Below, in pieces: positions 29,073 through 36,902 of a stretch of 64,000 bases of DNA (position 1 is the stretch's first letter; the number at the start of each line of letters is the position of its first letter). The translations under genes and the position numbers were made by a program. The DNA comes from Catenulispora sp. GP43 (lineage in GTDB: Bacteria; Actinomycetota; Actinomycetes; Streptomycetales; Catenulisporaceae): NCBI RefSeq assembly GCF_041260665.1, contig NZ_JBGCCT010000005.1:310001-374000 (forward strand), in the 5' to 3' direction. Below the pieces are notes generated by a model, which saw nothing but the letters and a program-made list of their open reading frames with translations, made no database searches and was not told the origin of the DNA.

Positions 29073-29554
29073 TACGAATCCTCCGGCGCGCTGGTCCCGA
29101 GGAGTTTGGCCTTGGCGATGCCGAACTCCTCGGCGGTCAGCATGCCCTGTGCGTGCAGATCCGCCAGCTGCCGGAGTTCGCCGACCAGACCCGGCGTGGC
29201 CGGGTGTTCAGGAACCTCCGGCATGGGTACCGCGTCCACGGCCGCCCGAGCCCTCACCACCATGTCCCGGAACAAGGCGGCCTCCTCCTTGCCGAACCCG
29301 TGGACGGTCAGCGGGTCGCCCTTCCTCTTGCGCGGAGGAATCCCGCCCTGGATCACCAAGGTCACCGATGCGAGGATCAGTCCGTTCCGCACGTTGACGC
29401 CCGATATCACCCCGAGCGGGAACTGCGCCTCGCCGCGGCCTTCGTCGGAGAGCCACTTGTGCATGACGGTCACGTACTGGCCGTCGAACGTCATCGAGCC
29501 GTCCGAGCCGTGGATGCGGGTCGTGCCGGCCGGCAGCGGATCCTTCTTGCCCAT
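29069..29554 (-). CDS. DUF4429/SHOCT domain protein
   Basis: A 161-residue cytoplasmic protein. The N-terminal part (about residues 15-90) resembles DUF4429, a PH-like beta fold (GSDGSMTFDGQYVTVMHK and PLGVISGVNVRNGLILASV). The C-terminus is a SHOCT helical hairpin (LRQLADLHAQGMLTAEEFGI AKAKLL), an oligomerisation motif. GGAGGGGGAC lies just before the ATG, which fixes the start inside a much longer open frame. Function unknown; such proteins are common in actinomycetes as single genes. Confidence 0.8.
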   Translation of the reverse strand: MGKKDPLPAGTTRIHGSDGSMTFDGQYVTVMHKWLSDEGRGEAQFPLGVISGVNVRNGLILASVTLVIQGGIPPRKRKGDPLTVHGFGKEEAALFRDMVVRARAAVDAVPMPEVPEHPATPGLVGELRQLADLHAQGMLTAEEFGIAKAKLLGTSAPEDSY

Positions 29555-29586
29555 GATGTCCCCCTCCACCTGTGGTGGTGGGGACG

Positions 29587-30651
29587 CTACAGGGTCCTGC
29601 CCTCCGCGGCCGAGCGGCGGGCGGTTTCCAGGACGGTGAGCGTCGCCAGCGCGTCGCGGGGATCGACGGGAGCCGGCGCGCCGTCCCGCAGCGCCGCGAC
29701 GACGCCCGCGTAGAAGGCCGGGTAGTCGCCGGGCAGCGACGGGTACCGCCGCGCGTCCTCGGTCGTGCCGAGCAGGCCCCACTCGCTCTCGGCCGGTTCG
29801 CCCCAGCCGGGTCCGGGGCGCTCGCCGGCGCGCAGTGCGGCCTCCTGGGGGTCCAGGCCCTGGACCACGTAAGCACTCTGATTGCCGAGGACGCGCAGAC
29901 GCGGGCCGAGTTGGGCGGCCACGGCGCTCATCCACAGATGCGAGTGGACGCCGGAGGCGTGGGTCAGCGCGATGAACGCGTCGTCGTCGGCCACGGCGCC
30001 GGGGCGGCGGACGTCCACCTCGGCGTAGACGCGGGTGGCCGGGCCGAACAGGTGCAGGGCCTGGTCGACCAGGTGGCTGCCCAGGTCGTTCAGGACGCCG
30101 CCGGCCTTGGCCGGGTCGGCGGACTCGCGCCAGCCGGTGGCGATCTGCGGGCGCCAGCGCTCGAAGCGCGACTCGAAGCGGTGCACGTCGCCGAGTCCGC
30201 CCTCGGCGATCAGGTGCTTCGCGGTGCGGAAATCGCTGTCCCAGCGCCGGTTCTGGAACACCGTCAGCATCACGCCGCGCGCCTCGGCGAGCTCGATCAG
30301 CTCGCGGGCCTCGGCGGCGGTGGGCGCCAGCGGCTTGTCGACCACGACCGGCAGTCCCGCCTCCAGCGCGGCGCGCGCGGACGGGCTGTGCGTGTCGTTG
30401 GGGGAGGCGACGACGACCAGGTCCAGCGCCGAGGGGTCGGCGAGCAGCTGCTCGACGCTGTCGACCGCGCGGGCCTGCGGATACTCGCGGCTCAGCTGCT
30501 CGCGCCGTTCCGGGTTGGCGGTCACCACGGTCTGCAGCCGCAGTCCGGGGGTGGTGGCGATGAGGGGCGCGTGGAAGGCACGCCCGGCCAGTCCGTAGCC
30601 GATCAGGCCGACGCGCAGCGGGTTCTGCAGCGAGTTCTCGGGAGCGCTCAT
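29587..30651 (-). CDS. Gfo/Idh/MocA-family oxidoreductase
   Basis: A 354-residue NAD(P)-dependent sugar or inositol dehydrogenase. The Rossmann motif GLIGYGLAGRAFHAPLI is near the start, the catalytic Lys is in VVDKPLAPTAAEA (EKP-like), and the C-terminal beta-sheet domain has GGVLNDLGSHLVDQALHLFG with the conserved His. It is divergent from a ROK regulator with only 50 bases between starts, which suggests sugar-dependent control. The substrate is not identifiable. Confidence 0.9.
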   Translation of the reverse strand: MSAPENSLQNPLRVGLIGYGLAGRAFHAPLIATTPGLRLQTVVTANPERREQLSREYPQARAVDSVEQLLADPSALDLVVVASPNDTHSPSARAALEAGLPVVVDKPLAPTAAEARELIELAEARGVMLTVFQNRRWDSDFRTAKHLIAEGGLGDVHRFESRFERWRPQIATGWRESADPAKAGGVLNDLGSHLVDQALHLFGPATRVYAEVDVRRPGAVADDDAFIALTHASGVHSHLWMSAVAAQLGPRLRVLGNQSAYVVQGLDPQEAALRAGERPGPGWGEPAESEWGLLGTTEDARRYPSLPGDYPAFYAGVVAALRDGAPAPVDPRDALATLTVLETARRSAAEGRTL

Positions 30652-30665
30652 GGGACCGAGTTAAG

Positions 30666-30676
30666 CAACACTGTTG
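30666..30676. promoter_or_regulatory. Candidate ROK operator
   Basis: CAACACTGTTG is a perfect palindrome around one base in the 50-bp gap between the oxidoreductase and the ROK regulator, inside an AT-richer stretch (GAGTTAAG before, GGCAAAG after). It is the natural site for autoregulation and control of the divergent gene. Confidence 0.5.
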
Positions 30677-30701
30677 GCAAAGCGCAAAACGAGGTCGCAC
30701 A

Positions 30702-31883
30702 ATGGGACGCATGGAACGACGGCAGGCCGGGACCAACCTCACGGGGTTGCGCGACCACAACACCGCTTTGGTGCTGGGGCTGCTTCGGGCCGCCGGCGAT
30801 GGGGCCGACACCGACACCGACACCGATGCCGACACCGATGCCGACGCCGGGGCCGTGGCCGGGGGCAGCAGCCGGGTCCAGCTCGCCGCCCAGACCGGCC
30901 TCACCCCGCAGGCGATCAGCAAGATCACCGCCCGGCTGCTGGCCGAGGGGCTGATCGAGGAGGCCGGGCGGAGCGCGTCGACCGGCGGCAAGCCGCGCAC
31001 GCTGCTGGCCCTGCGCCCCGAAGCCGGCTGCGCCGTCGGCGTCGAGCTGGACCGCCGGCGCGGCACCATCCTGCTCGTGGACCTGGCCGGCCGGACGCTG
31101 GGCGCCCGTACGCTGCCGTTCGGATTGGCGAGCGGAAAGCCCGAGCGGGTGGCCGTCGAACTCGGCGAGCGGGTGCGCGGGCTCATCGGCTCGGCTTCGG
31201 CCGGAGCCCGGGTGCTCGGTGTCGGCATCGGCTGTCGCGGGCCGCTGGACCACGAGACCGGGGTGCTGCACCGTCCTGCCGGACTGCCCGCGTGGGACGG
31301 GTATCCGTTGCGCGACGAGGTGGACGCGTACCTGGACGTGCCGACCGTGCTGCTCGACAAGGACACCAACACCGCCGCGCTTGCCGCACCGGCGCCCGGC
31401 AACACGGCGTATCTGCACTTCGCCGACGGCCTCGGTGCCGGGATGCTGCTCAACGGCGCGCTCTACAGGGGCGCGAGGACCAATGCCGGTGAGTTCGGTC
31501 ACCAGGTCGTCCAGCCCGACGGTCCGGTCTGCACCTGCGGCGCGCGCGGCTGTCTGGAGGCGCTGTGCCTGGCCGCGCTCGCGGAGGGCGATCCGCAGAC
31601 CGCGGCGCGCTGGCTCGGCCTCGGTGCGGCCAATCTCGTCCGGCTGCTCGACATCGACCGGATTCTCCTTGGCGGGCACCAGATCTTCGCCGCGCCGGAC
31701 CTGTATCTGCGCGCGGTCGTCGACCAGATCGCCGCACATCTTCCCGACCCGGCCTGGCAGAACGTGCAGGTGTCGCTGACCCCCGCCGGGGAGGACGCGG
31801 TGGCGGTCGGTGCCGCGCAGCTTGTGCTCGACACCATGTTCGTGACACCGGCGACGCGCATCAGCCCTCTGTCTTCACGGTGA
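30702..31883 (+). CDS. ROK-family transcriptional regulator
   Basis: A 393-residue ROK repressor: N-terminal winged helix (LTGLRDHNTALVLGLLRAA ... VQLAAQTGLTPQAISKITAR), then a sugar-kinase-like fold with the ROK zinc motif CTCGARGCLEALC (about residues 268-280) and GEFGHQVV. The helix-turn-helix is interrupted between helix 1 and the recognition part by an Asp/Thr/Ala-rich insert (about residues 36-49) encoded by a hexanucleotide repeat. ATG at 30702 or 30711 could start it. It probably senses a sugar and controls the divergent dehydrogenase. Confidence 0.9.
   Translation: MGRMERRQAGTNLTGLRDHNTALVLGLLRAAGDGADTDTDTDADTDADAGAVAGGSSRVQLAAQTGLTPQAISKITARLLAEGLIEEAGRSASTGGKPRTLLALRPEAGCAVGVELDRRRGTILLVDLAGRTLGARTLPFGLASGKPERVAVELGERVRGLIGSASAGARVLGVGIGCRGPLDHETGVLHRPAGLPAWDGYPLRDEVDAYLDVPTVLLDKDTNTAALAAPAPGNTAYLHFADGLGAGMLLNGALYRGARTNAGEFGHQVVQPDGPVCTCGARGCLEALCLAALAEGDPQTAARWLGLGAANLVRLLDIDRILLGGHQIFAAPDLYLRAVVDQIAAHLPDPAWQNVQVSLTPAGEDAVAVGAAQLVLDTMFVTPATRISPLSSR
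30807..30848 (+). repeat. Hexanucleotide repeat inside the ROK gene
   Basis: Seven 6-bp units of GACACC, GATGCC or GACGCC in frame, encoding alternating Asp-Thr and Asp-Ala. The repeat lies within the DNA-binding domain; length changes by slippage would keep the frame. Confidence 0.85.
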
Positions 31884-31895
31884 CAGAGGGCTGAT
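31860..31895. terminator. Bidirectional terminator overlapping the ROK stop
   Basis: ATCAGCCCTCTGTC and GACAGAGGGCTGAT form a perfect 14-bp stem with an 8-base loop. The ROK TGA lies at the loop edge and the convergent reductase gene ends 16 bases away, so one hairpin can serve both. Confidence 0.8.
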
Positions 31896-31910
31896 CGGCC
31901 GGACGCAACG

Positions 31911-32483
31911 TCAGCGGACGACGTCGAAGACGTTCTTCTGGATGCCGTTGCTGTAGGTCTGGCTCTCGACCAGCTTCAGCTTCTGCACGTCCTTGTCCGT
32001 GCTGCTGAACAGGCGCTTGCCGGCGCCGAGCAGCAGCGGGAAGACGAGCAGGTGGTAGCGGTCGATCAGGCCGGCGTCGGACAGCGCCTGGTTCAGGGAG
32101 GCGCTGCCGTGGACGATGATCGGGCCGCCCTCGGTCTGCTTCAGCGCGGCGACCTCGTCGAGCGTGCGCAGGATCGTGGTCGGGCCCCAGTCGTCGACCA
32201 GGTCCGCCTCGGTGAGGGTGGTGGACACGACGTACTTCGGCATGTCCTTGTACAGGGAGAACTCCTTCATGCCCGGCCACACCGGGCTGAAGGCCTCGTA
32301 GCTGGTCCGCCCCATCAGGATGGCCGTGGACTCCTCCTGCTCGGTGCCCTTGAGGGCGTAGGCCTCGGGGACGAACTCGACGTCCTTGAAGGTCCAGCCG
32401 GAGTTCCGGTAGCCGGGCTCGCCGCCGGGGCCCTCGACGACGCCGTCGAGCGAGATGAACGCGGTGCTGATCAGGGTACGCAT
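31911..32483 (-). CDS. RibD/dihydrofolate reductase-like protein
   Basis: A 190-residue protein of the RibD C-terminal/bacterial DHFR-like family. Visible features are the N-terminal strand MRTLISTAFISLDGVVEGPGG, the ILMGRTSYEAFSPVWP loop, KYVVSTTL, and the nucleotide-binding IIVHGSASLNQALSD. AAGGAG 7 bases before this ATG fixes the start; the open frame upstream overlaps the next gene. Family members are NADPH reductases or regulators of unclear substrate; in actinomycetes many sit with ArsR-SRPBCC pairs, as here. Confidence 0.87.
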   Translation of the reverse strand: MRTLISTAFISLDGVVEGPGGEPGYRNSGWTFKDVEFVPEAYALKGTEQEESTAILMGRTSYEAFSPVWPGMKEFSLYKDMPKYVVSTTLTEADLVDDWGPTTILRTLDEVAALKQTEGGPIIVHGSASLNQALSDAGLIDRYHLLVFPLLLGAGKRLFSSTDKDVQKLKLVESQTYSNGIQKNVFDVVR

Positions 32484-32493
32484 ATCAGACTCC

Positions 32494-33303
32494 TTAGTTT
32501 GCGATGTCGTTGTTGCCGATGGCGTGTGTGAGCCACTGCTGCCAGGCCTGCTCGGCATCGGCATCGGCTTCGGGAACGGCGTCGGCGTCGGCTTCGGGAA
32601 CGGCGTCGTCCGGTCCGCCTCGGGACGCGAACAGGTGGTGGAACATCAGCGCCAGGCCCGAGCCGTGGTGGAAGGTGTAGAGCCCGTCGGCGGTGCGGAC
32701 GCCGAAGCGTTCGCCGTCGGCCCAGACCACCTCGCCGTCCACCAGGGGCGCTCCGGCCGGTCCGCCGTCGGCGCGGGCGCCGATGGCGACGGGTGCGGTC
32801 AGGGACAGCGCGCCGGCCAGCAGGGCCTGTACGTCCTCCGGCGAGCGACCGGCCGCCGGGGCCATGCCGAAGACCGGGACCGCGGTGCGGCCGGGGAAGT
32901 GCGCCAGGTACTCGCGCAGCGTGTTGAGGTGGAAGGGCCAGCCGCGGCGCAGGGCGTCGTACTCGTTCTCCCAGTCGTCGCCGAGCAGGCCGCTGTGCAC
33001 GACGCGCAGCACGGTGCTGCCGCCCTCGCGGCCCTCCAGGAGGTACTCGAAGGCCATGAAGCGGCCGTCGGGTGCGGGGGCGGTGCGGGTGGCCAGGCGC
33101 TTGCCGGGGTCGTAGGCGGTGACCACGGCCTCCTCCCGGTGGCCGCCGGTGTCCATGGAGGCGGTTCCGCCTTCGCGCGCCTCGATCTCGTTGCGTCCCA
33201 TGAACCAGGAATCGACTCCCGGTCCGGTGGCGATCGCCTCCCAGACCTGCTCGGGCGTGGCCGGCAGCGTGGTCTCGAGCTCGATCTCGAAGGGGTGCGT
33301 CAT
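32494..33303 (-). CDS. SRPBCC (AHSA1-like) protein
   Basis: A 269-residue SRPBCC protein. The START-like fold begins at once (FEIELETTLPATPEQVWEAIATGPGVDSWFMG) and contains WENEYDALRRGWPFHLNTLREYLAHF, typical of AHSA1-type activator-homologue proteins. A second, smaller part follows from about residue 165, and the C-terminus has a duplicated AVPEADAD octapeptide. Its ATG overlaps the ArsR stop (ATGA), so the two are coupled. The pair probably senses or binds a hydrophobic ligand. Confidence 0.85.
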   Translation of the reverse strand: MTHPFEIELETTLPATPEQVWEAIATGPGVDSWFMGRNEIEAREGGTASMDTGGHREEAVVTAYDPGKRLATRTAPAPDGRFMAFEYLLEGREGGSTVLRVVHSGLLGDDWENEYDALRRGWPFHLNTLREYLAHFPGRTAVPVFGMAPAAGRSPEDVQALLAGALSLTAPVAIGARADGGPAGAPLVDGEVVWADGERFGVRTADGLYTFHHGSGLALMFHHLFASRGGPDDAVPEADADAVPEADADAEQAWQQWLTHAIGNNDIAN

Positions 33304-33917
33304 CGCGGATCCTCCTGTTCTGCGGGGGTTTCGGGCTGGGGGCCGGGTATGGGATGGAGGCCGACGACCAGCCGGTGCTCCCGTCCCCCGGCGGCCTGCT
33401 CGTCGTGGTAGCGGCTGACCAGCGCGGTCACGGCCTGCGTCAGCTCCTCGGCGAACGCCGCCCGATCGGCCGCGGAGGCGAAGCGCACCCGCGCGTCCAT
33501 CCCGAAGGTGGCGACCGGCTTGCCGGCCCGCGCCGACCCGCTGAGCAGCGTGCCGACCTCCTGGATCAGCCGCGAGCCCAGGGCCAGCAGCCACCGCGCG
33601 GACAGCCGGTCGGGCGCCCGGTCGGGGTCCGGGCTGACGGCGGCCAGCGCGCCGGGCGAGATCACGTAGGAGGCGGCGGTGGCGCCGTAGACGCGCTCGG
33701 TGACGTTGCCCTTGCGGCGCTCCTCGACGAGCTCGACCAGCTCGTGCCGCTCGAGTTCCTTCAGGTGGTAGTTGACCTTCTGGCGCGGCAGCCCGAGGCG
33801 GGCCGCCAGCATGGCGGCCGAGCCGGGCTCGGCCAGGGCGGCGAGGATGCGGGACCGGATGGGATCCAGCGAGGCCTCGGCCGCGGCGGGGGAGGCGATG
33901 ACGGCGACATCGAGCAT
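33300..33917 (-). CDS. ArsR-family transcriptional regulator
   Basis: A 205-residue winged-helix regulator. The HTH (about residues 17-75) has SLDPIRSRILAALAEPGSAA, LAARLGLPRQKVNYHLKELE and the wing EERRKGNVTERVYGA. No metal-binding Cys motif of classical ArsR/SmtB is visible, so the signal is probably not a metal. It heads an operon with the SRPBCC gene and the reductase. Twin palindromes lie just upstream of its start, suggesting autoregulation. Confidence 0.88.
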   Translation of the reverse strand: MLDVAVIASPAAAEASLDPIRSRILAALAEPGSAAMLAARLGLPRQKVNYHLKELERHELVELVEERRKGNVTERVYGATAASYVISPGALAAVSPDPDRAPDRLSARWLLALGSRLIQEVGTLLSGSARAGKPVATFGMDARVRFASAADRAAFAEELTQAVTALVSRYHDEQAAGGREHRLVVGLHPIPGPQPETPAEQEDPR

Positions 33918-33934
33918 GGTTCCAGGATCTGGCC

Positions 33935-33968
33935 GACAAGGAATTTTGTCAAGACAAGAAAATTTGTC
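33935..33968. promoter_or_regulatory. Twin ArsR operators
   Basis: Two 16-bp palindromes, GACAA-GGAATT-TTGTC (33935-33950) and GACAA-GAAAAT-TTGTC (33953-33968), lie head to tail 18 bp centre to centre, 18 bases upstream of the ArsR start. This AT-rich island stands out in the high-GC sequence. Inferred to bind two regulator dimers and repress the operon. Confidence 0.7.
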
Positions 33969-34051
33969 GGCGAGTCGGCCTGGCCGGCGCGGCTGGCCTG
34001 ATCGCCGAAAAGGTCCTGCACCGATGACACCGGCCCGCCAAGATTCATCTC

Positions 34052-34702
34052 ATGACAAGACGTCTCGCGATCCTGATAGCAGGGCTCTTCGCCGTCCTGC
34101 TCGCACTCAGCGGGTGTTCCAAACCCAAGCCCGTCGCCTACGCACCGGCCGCCTATGGTCAGCAGGTCGGCGGCGTGTTCCAGTGCTACTACGTCGACAG
34201 TCCCGCCGAGGCGCAGACGCTGATCGCCGAAGGCCTGTGCCCGCCGGGTTCGGTGCCGACGCCTATGCCGCAGTCGTGGCTCAACCAGTACTTCGCGTAT
34301 TACGACTCCCCGGCCTACTACAACACCTATGTGCCGGTTCCCTACCGTTCGAACTACATCGGGACCTACCACACCTACTACGTGCAGCACGCCAGCGTGA
34401 TCGACGCGGCGGCGAAGACGGCGTCCTGGAAGGGCTCCAACGGCAAGACCGTGTCCGGGTCGCAGGTGGACACGGCGAAGATGAAGTTCTCGACCGGTTC
34501 CGGGTCGAACTCGATGATGGGCGGCGGTTCACTGCGCGGCGGATCCAGCGGGGGATCCGTCGGCGGGTCTTCCGGCGGTGCCTCGGGTGGGTCGGGTGGT
34601 TCGTCCGGCGGCGACGAGGAGTCCAGCCATTCGAAGTCCGGGACCAGCCACTCCAAGTCCGGCGGTACCGGCGGCGGTTCGTTGCGAGGGGGCAAGAAGT
34701 GA
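34052..34702 (+). CDS. Tyr-rich lipoprotein with Gly/Ser tail, unknown
   Basis: A 216-residue lipoprotein. The signal peptide ends in the lipobox LALSGC (Cys at about residue 22). The mature N-terminal half is unusually Tyr-rich (YFAYYDSPAYYNTYVPVPYR, YIGTYHTYYVQH); the C-terminal third is a Gly/Ser-rich low-complexity tail with GGSLRGG at both ends (about residues 151-157 and 208-214). Its TGA overlaps the next ATG (TGATG), so the two proteins are made together. No family recognised; the composition suggests a surface or cell-wall-associated structural role. Confidence 0.75.
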   Translation: MTRRLAILIAGLFAVLLALSGCSKPKPVAYAPAAYGQQVGGVFQCYYVDSPAEAQTLIAEGLCPPGSVPTPMPQSWLNQYFAYYDSPAYYNTYVPVPYRSNYIGTYHTYYVQHASVIDAAAKTASWKGSNGKTVSGSQVDTAKMKFSTGSGSNSMMGGGSLRGGSSGGSVGGSSGGASGGSGGSSGGDEESSHSKSGTSHSKSGGTGGGSLRGGKK

Positions 34703-35208
34703 TGCTGCGGGACTTCTCCGTCTACGGCTACTGGCCGCACACCACGGAGCGCTGGGGCGAGGTGTTCCAGGCGACGTCGGCGCGTGCGGCCGAGGACCTG
34801 GCGCAGATGTACGCGCGCGAACGGGGCGCCGCGCTGCGGGTCGCGGGCGTCTTCGAGGGCGTCGTCGCCTCGGTCGACCGCTACACGCTCTTCGTCGATC
34901 CGCGCGACGTCCGCAACCTCGATGCCGAAGGGCTCGACCCCGATGTGCCGGGTCTGCGGAACGAGACGTGGACGGTGCTCGGGCTGATCGAGTCCCTGAA
35001 CGACCGCCGGTGGAACGAGCACACCGGCGGGCAGCGGTTCTGCGACCACGTGCTCGCCGATTCGCCTTTGTCCGCCGAGGACGTCGCGGAGGACAAGGCG
35101 CGCAGCGAGGGCGGCAGACTGCTGGTGTGCGCGGTGTTCGACGGGACGCGGCAGCGTGCGGACGCGCTGTACGCGAAGTTCGCGAACCCGGACGTGCAGG
35201 CGGCGTAG
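34702..35208 (+). CDS. Conserved-looking protein paired with the lipoprotein, unknown
   Basis: A 168-residue soluble protein beginning MLRDFSVYGYWPHTTERWGE. It has an alternating strand/helix pattern (VAGVFEGVVASVDRYTLFVDP, TWTVLGLIESLNDRRWNEHT, LLVCAVFDGTRQRADALYAKF) but no signal peptide, membrane helix or motif I recognise. The ATG overlaps the lipoprotein stop; a GTG one codon earlier is possible. It ends at PDVQAA. The cytoplasmic partner of a secreted lipoprotein is a plausible role. Confidence 0.75.
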   Translation: MLRDFSVYGYWPHTTERWGEVFQATSARAAEDLAQMYARERGAALRVAGVFEGVVASVDRYTLFVDPRDVRNLDAEGLDPDVPGLRNETWTVLGLIESLNDRRWNEHTGGQRFCDHVLADSPLSAEDVAEDKARSEGGRLLVCAVFDGTRQRADALYAKFANPDVQAA

Positions 35209-35256
35209 GCGGCCTAGGCGGAGATCTCCCGGCGCCGCCGACGGTACCGTTGCGGC

Positions 35257-36168
35257 ATGTCCTTCGCGATGAGCAACGGCGTCCGGCTCGCCTACGACGA
35301 GGCGGGTCCGGCGGACGCGGTCGGCGCGGGCGCGGGCGCCAGTGTCGGCGCCGGTGCCTCGCCGACGGTCGTCCTGACCCATGGCGGCCTGGGCGACCGG
35401 CGCATGTGGGACCACCAGTTCCAGGCGTTGGCGCGGCACTGCCGCGTGGTCCGCTACGACCTGCGCGGCGCCGGCGAATCCGACGACGCCCGCGGTGAGT
35501 TCTCGCGCTGCGACGATCTGCTGGGCCTGATGGACGCGCTCGACATCGAGCGCGCCGTCCTGGTGGGCAACTCCGTCGGCGGCGCGTACTCCATCGAAGC
35601 CACGCTCTCGGCACCCGAACGTGTCAGCGCTCTGGCACTGGTGTGTTCGGGGCTGACCGAATACGACTGGCCCGCCGAGATGACCGCCGAGGTCGGGCAC
35701 CTCATCGCCGAGGCCGTGCCGGCCGACCGGATGGCCCGCTACTGGAACCGGACGGCCGAGAGCATCGACCCGGCCGACGTCGCGGCGGTCGCCGAGGTCA
35801 ACGTCCGGTACATGGTCGCCGGGCCCGGGCGCAGCCTGGAGGAGCTGGATCCGGCGATCCGGGAGCTGGCGCTGGAGATGTGCCGGCACAGCTTCACGCG
35901 CGAATGGAGCGTTCCGCTGTACCAGGAGCGCTTCCTGCAGCCGCCGATCATCGAGCGGCTGCGCGACATCGCCGTGCCGACGCTGATCGTGAACGGCGTC
36001 CACGACCCCTCGGCCATTCAGGAGATCGCCGATCTGCTGACGGTGCGGATCCCGGGCGCGCGGCGCATCGATCTGGACTCCGGGCACCTGCCGTCGATCG
36101 AGCGTCCGGAGGAGACGACGCGCGCGTTGCTGGAGTTCGTGAGCGCGCGACACACCACGGTCGGGTGA
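35257..36168 (+). CDS. Alpha/beta hydrolase
   Basis: A 303-residue alpha/beta-hydrolase-fold enzyme. Oxyanion region TVVLTHGGLGDRRMWDHQ (about residues 31-48), nucleophile elbow VLVGNSVGGAYS (Ser about 108), acid in VNGVHDPSA and a C-terminal His in DSGHLPSIERPEE. An Ala/Gly/Asp-rich insert (about 16-30) precedes the first strand. Esterase, lactonase or haloperoxidase-like activities are all possible; nothing nearby decides. Confidence 0.88.
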   Translation: MSFAMSNGVRLAYDEAGPADAVGAGAGASVGAGASPTVVLTHGGLGDRRMWDHQFQALARHCRVVRYDLRGAGESDDARGEFSRCDDLLGLMDALDIERAVLVGNSVGGAYSIEATLSAPERVSALALVCSGLTEYDWPAEMTAEVGHLIAEAVPADRMARYWNRTAESIDPADVAAVAEVNVRYMVAGPGRSLEELDPAIRELALEMCRHSFTREWSVPLYQERFLQPPIIERLRDIAVPTLIVNGVHDPSAIQEIADLLTVRIPGARRIDLDSGHLPSIERPEETTRALLEFVSARHTTVG

Positions 36169-36209
36169 GGCTCCCAGGGAGTTGACCTGCGAGCCGGTAT
36201 CCATGGCTC

Positions 36210-36827
36210 ATGATCAACAACCGTATGAGAGTCCTGTCAGGCGCTGCCGCCCTGGCGTTGTCCCTCGTTCTCGTTCCGCAGGCCGCCGGCCAGGCGCGCG
36301 CCGCCCAGACGACGGTCGCCGCCAGCTGTCCCGTCCCGGCCGACCACCTGTACGACGCCGCCGAGCGCGACGTCGAGCTGGAGCGGATCGCTCCCGTGCC
36401 GTCCTGGCGCTCCAACTGCGACGAGCTCTACCGGTCCGACGGCCGCGGGCCCGAGATCGTCTTCGCCGAGGGCTTCCGGCCCAAGGACGTCGTGACCGGG
36501 CAGTACGACCTGGCGGCGTACGTCGCCAACAACCAGCCGTCCCCGTTCGTCAGCACGTCCTACGACCACGACCTGTACAAGAAGTGGAAGTCGGGCTGGA
36601 ACTACTACGTGGACGCGCCCGGCGGCATCGACGTGAACGCCACCATCGGCTACCAGCACAAGTACGCCTCGCAGATGGAGGTCGCCTTCCCCGGCGGCAT
36701 CGACACCAAGTTCATCGTCGGCGGCTGCCCGGTGGACCTCCAGACCAAGACCGAGATCCTCACCGGCTGTGAGCGCAATCCGAACTACGTGCCGTGGCGA
36801 GGGGTTGCGGCAGGTTTCCCCGTATAG
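36210..36827 (+). CDS. Secreted Scabin-like mono-ADP-ribosyltransferase
   Basis: A 205-residue exported protein closely resembling Scabin/ScARP, the pierisin-type enzymes of Streptomyces that ADP-ribosylate guanine bases. A signal peptide covers about residues 1-32. The R-S-E ART signature is complete: Arg75 (ELYRSDGR), S-T-S at 115-117 (PSPFVSTSYDHDLY), and Q-M-E at 155-157 with catalytic Glu157 preceding VAFPGGI. Cys40/Cys70 and Cys173/Cys187 are placed for two disulfides, as in Scabin. No immunity-like gene is adjacent. The ATG at 36210 lacks a close ribosome site; ATG at 36225 is an alternative. Confidence 0.88.
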   Translation: MINNRMRVLSGAAALALSLVLVPQAAGQARAAQTTVAASCPVPADHLYDAAERDVELERIAPVPSWRSNCDELYRSDGRGPEIVFAEGFRPKDVVTGQYDLAAYVANNQPSPFVSTSYDHDLYKKWKSGWNYYVDAPGGIDVNATIGYQHKYASQMEVAFPGGIDTKFIVGGCPVDLQTKTEILTGCERNPNYVPWRGVAAGFPV

Positions 36828-36902
36828 GGCGCGCCTTGCCACCCCGGCGCTGACAGCGCATCATCGGAACGCCCTACATCAAGTCATGTGCGCGGAGGCC
36901 AG

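Noticed and set aside
32629..32700. Frameshift or gene fusion in the C-terminal part of the SRPBCC gene
   Set aside because: Codon bias stays normal and the frame is uninterrupted to a TAA stop; the tail is simply low complexity with a duplicated octapeptide.
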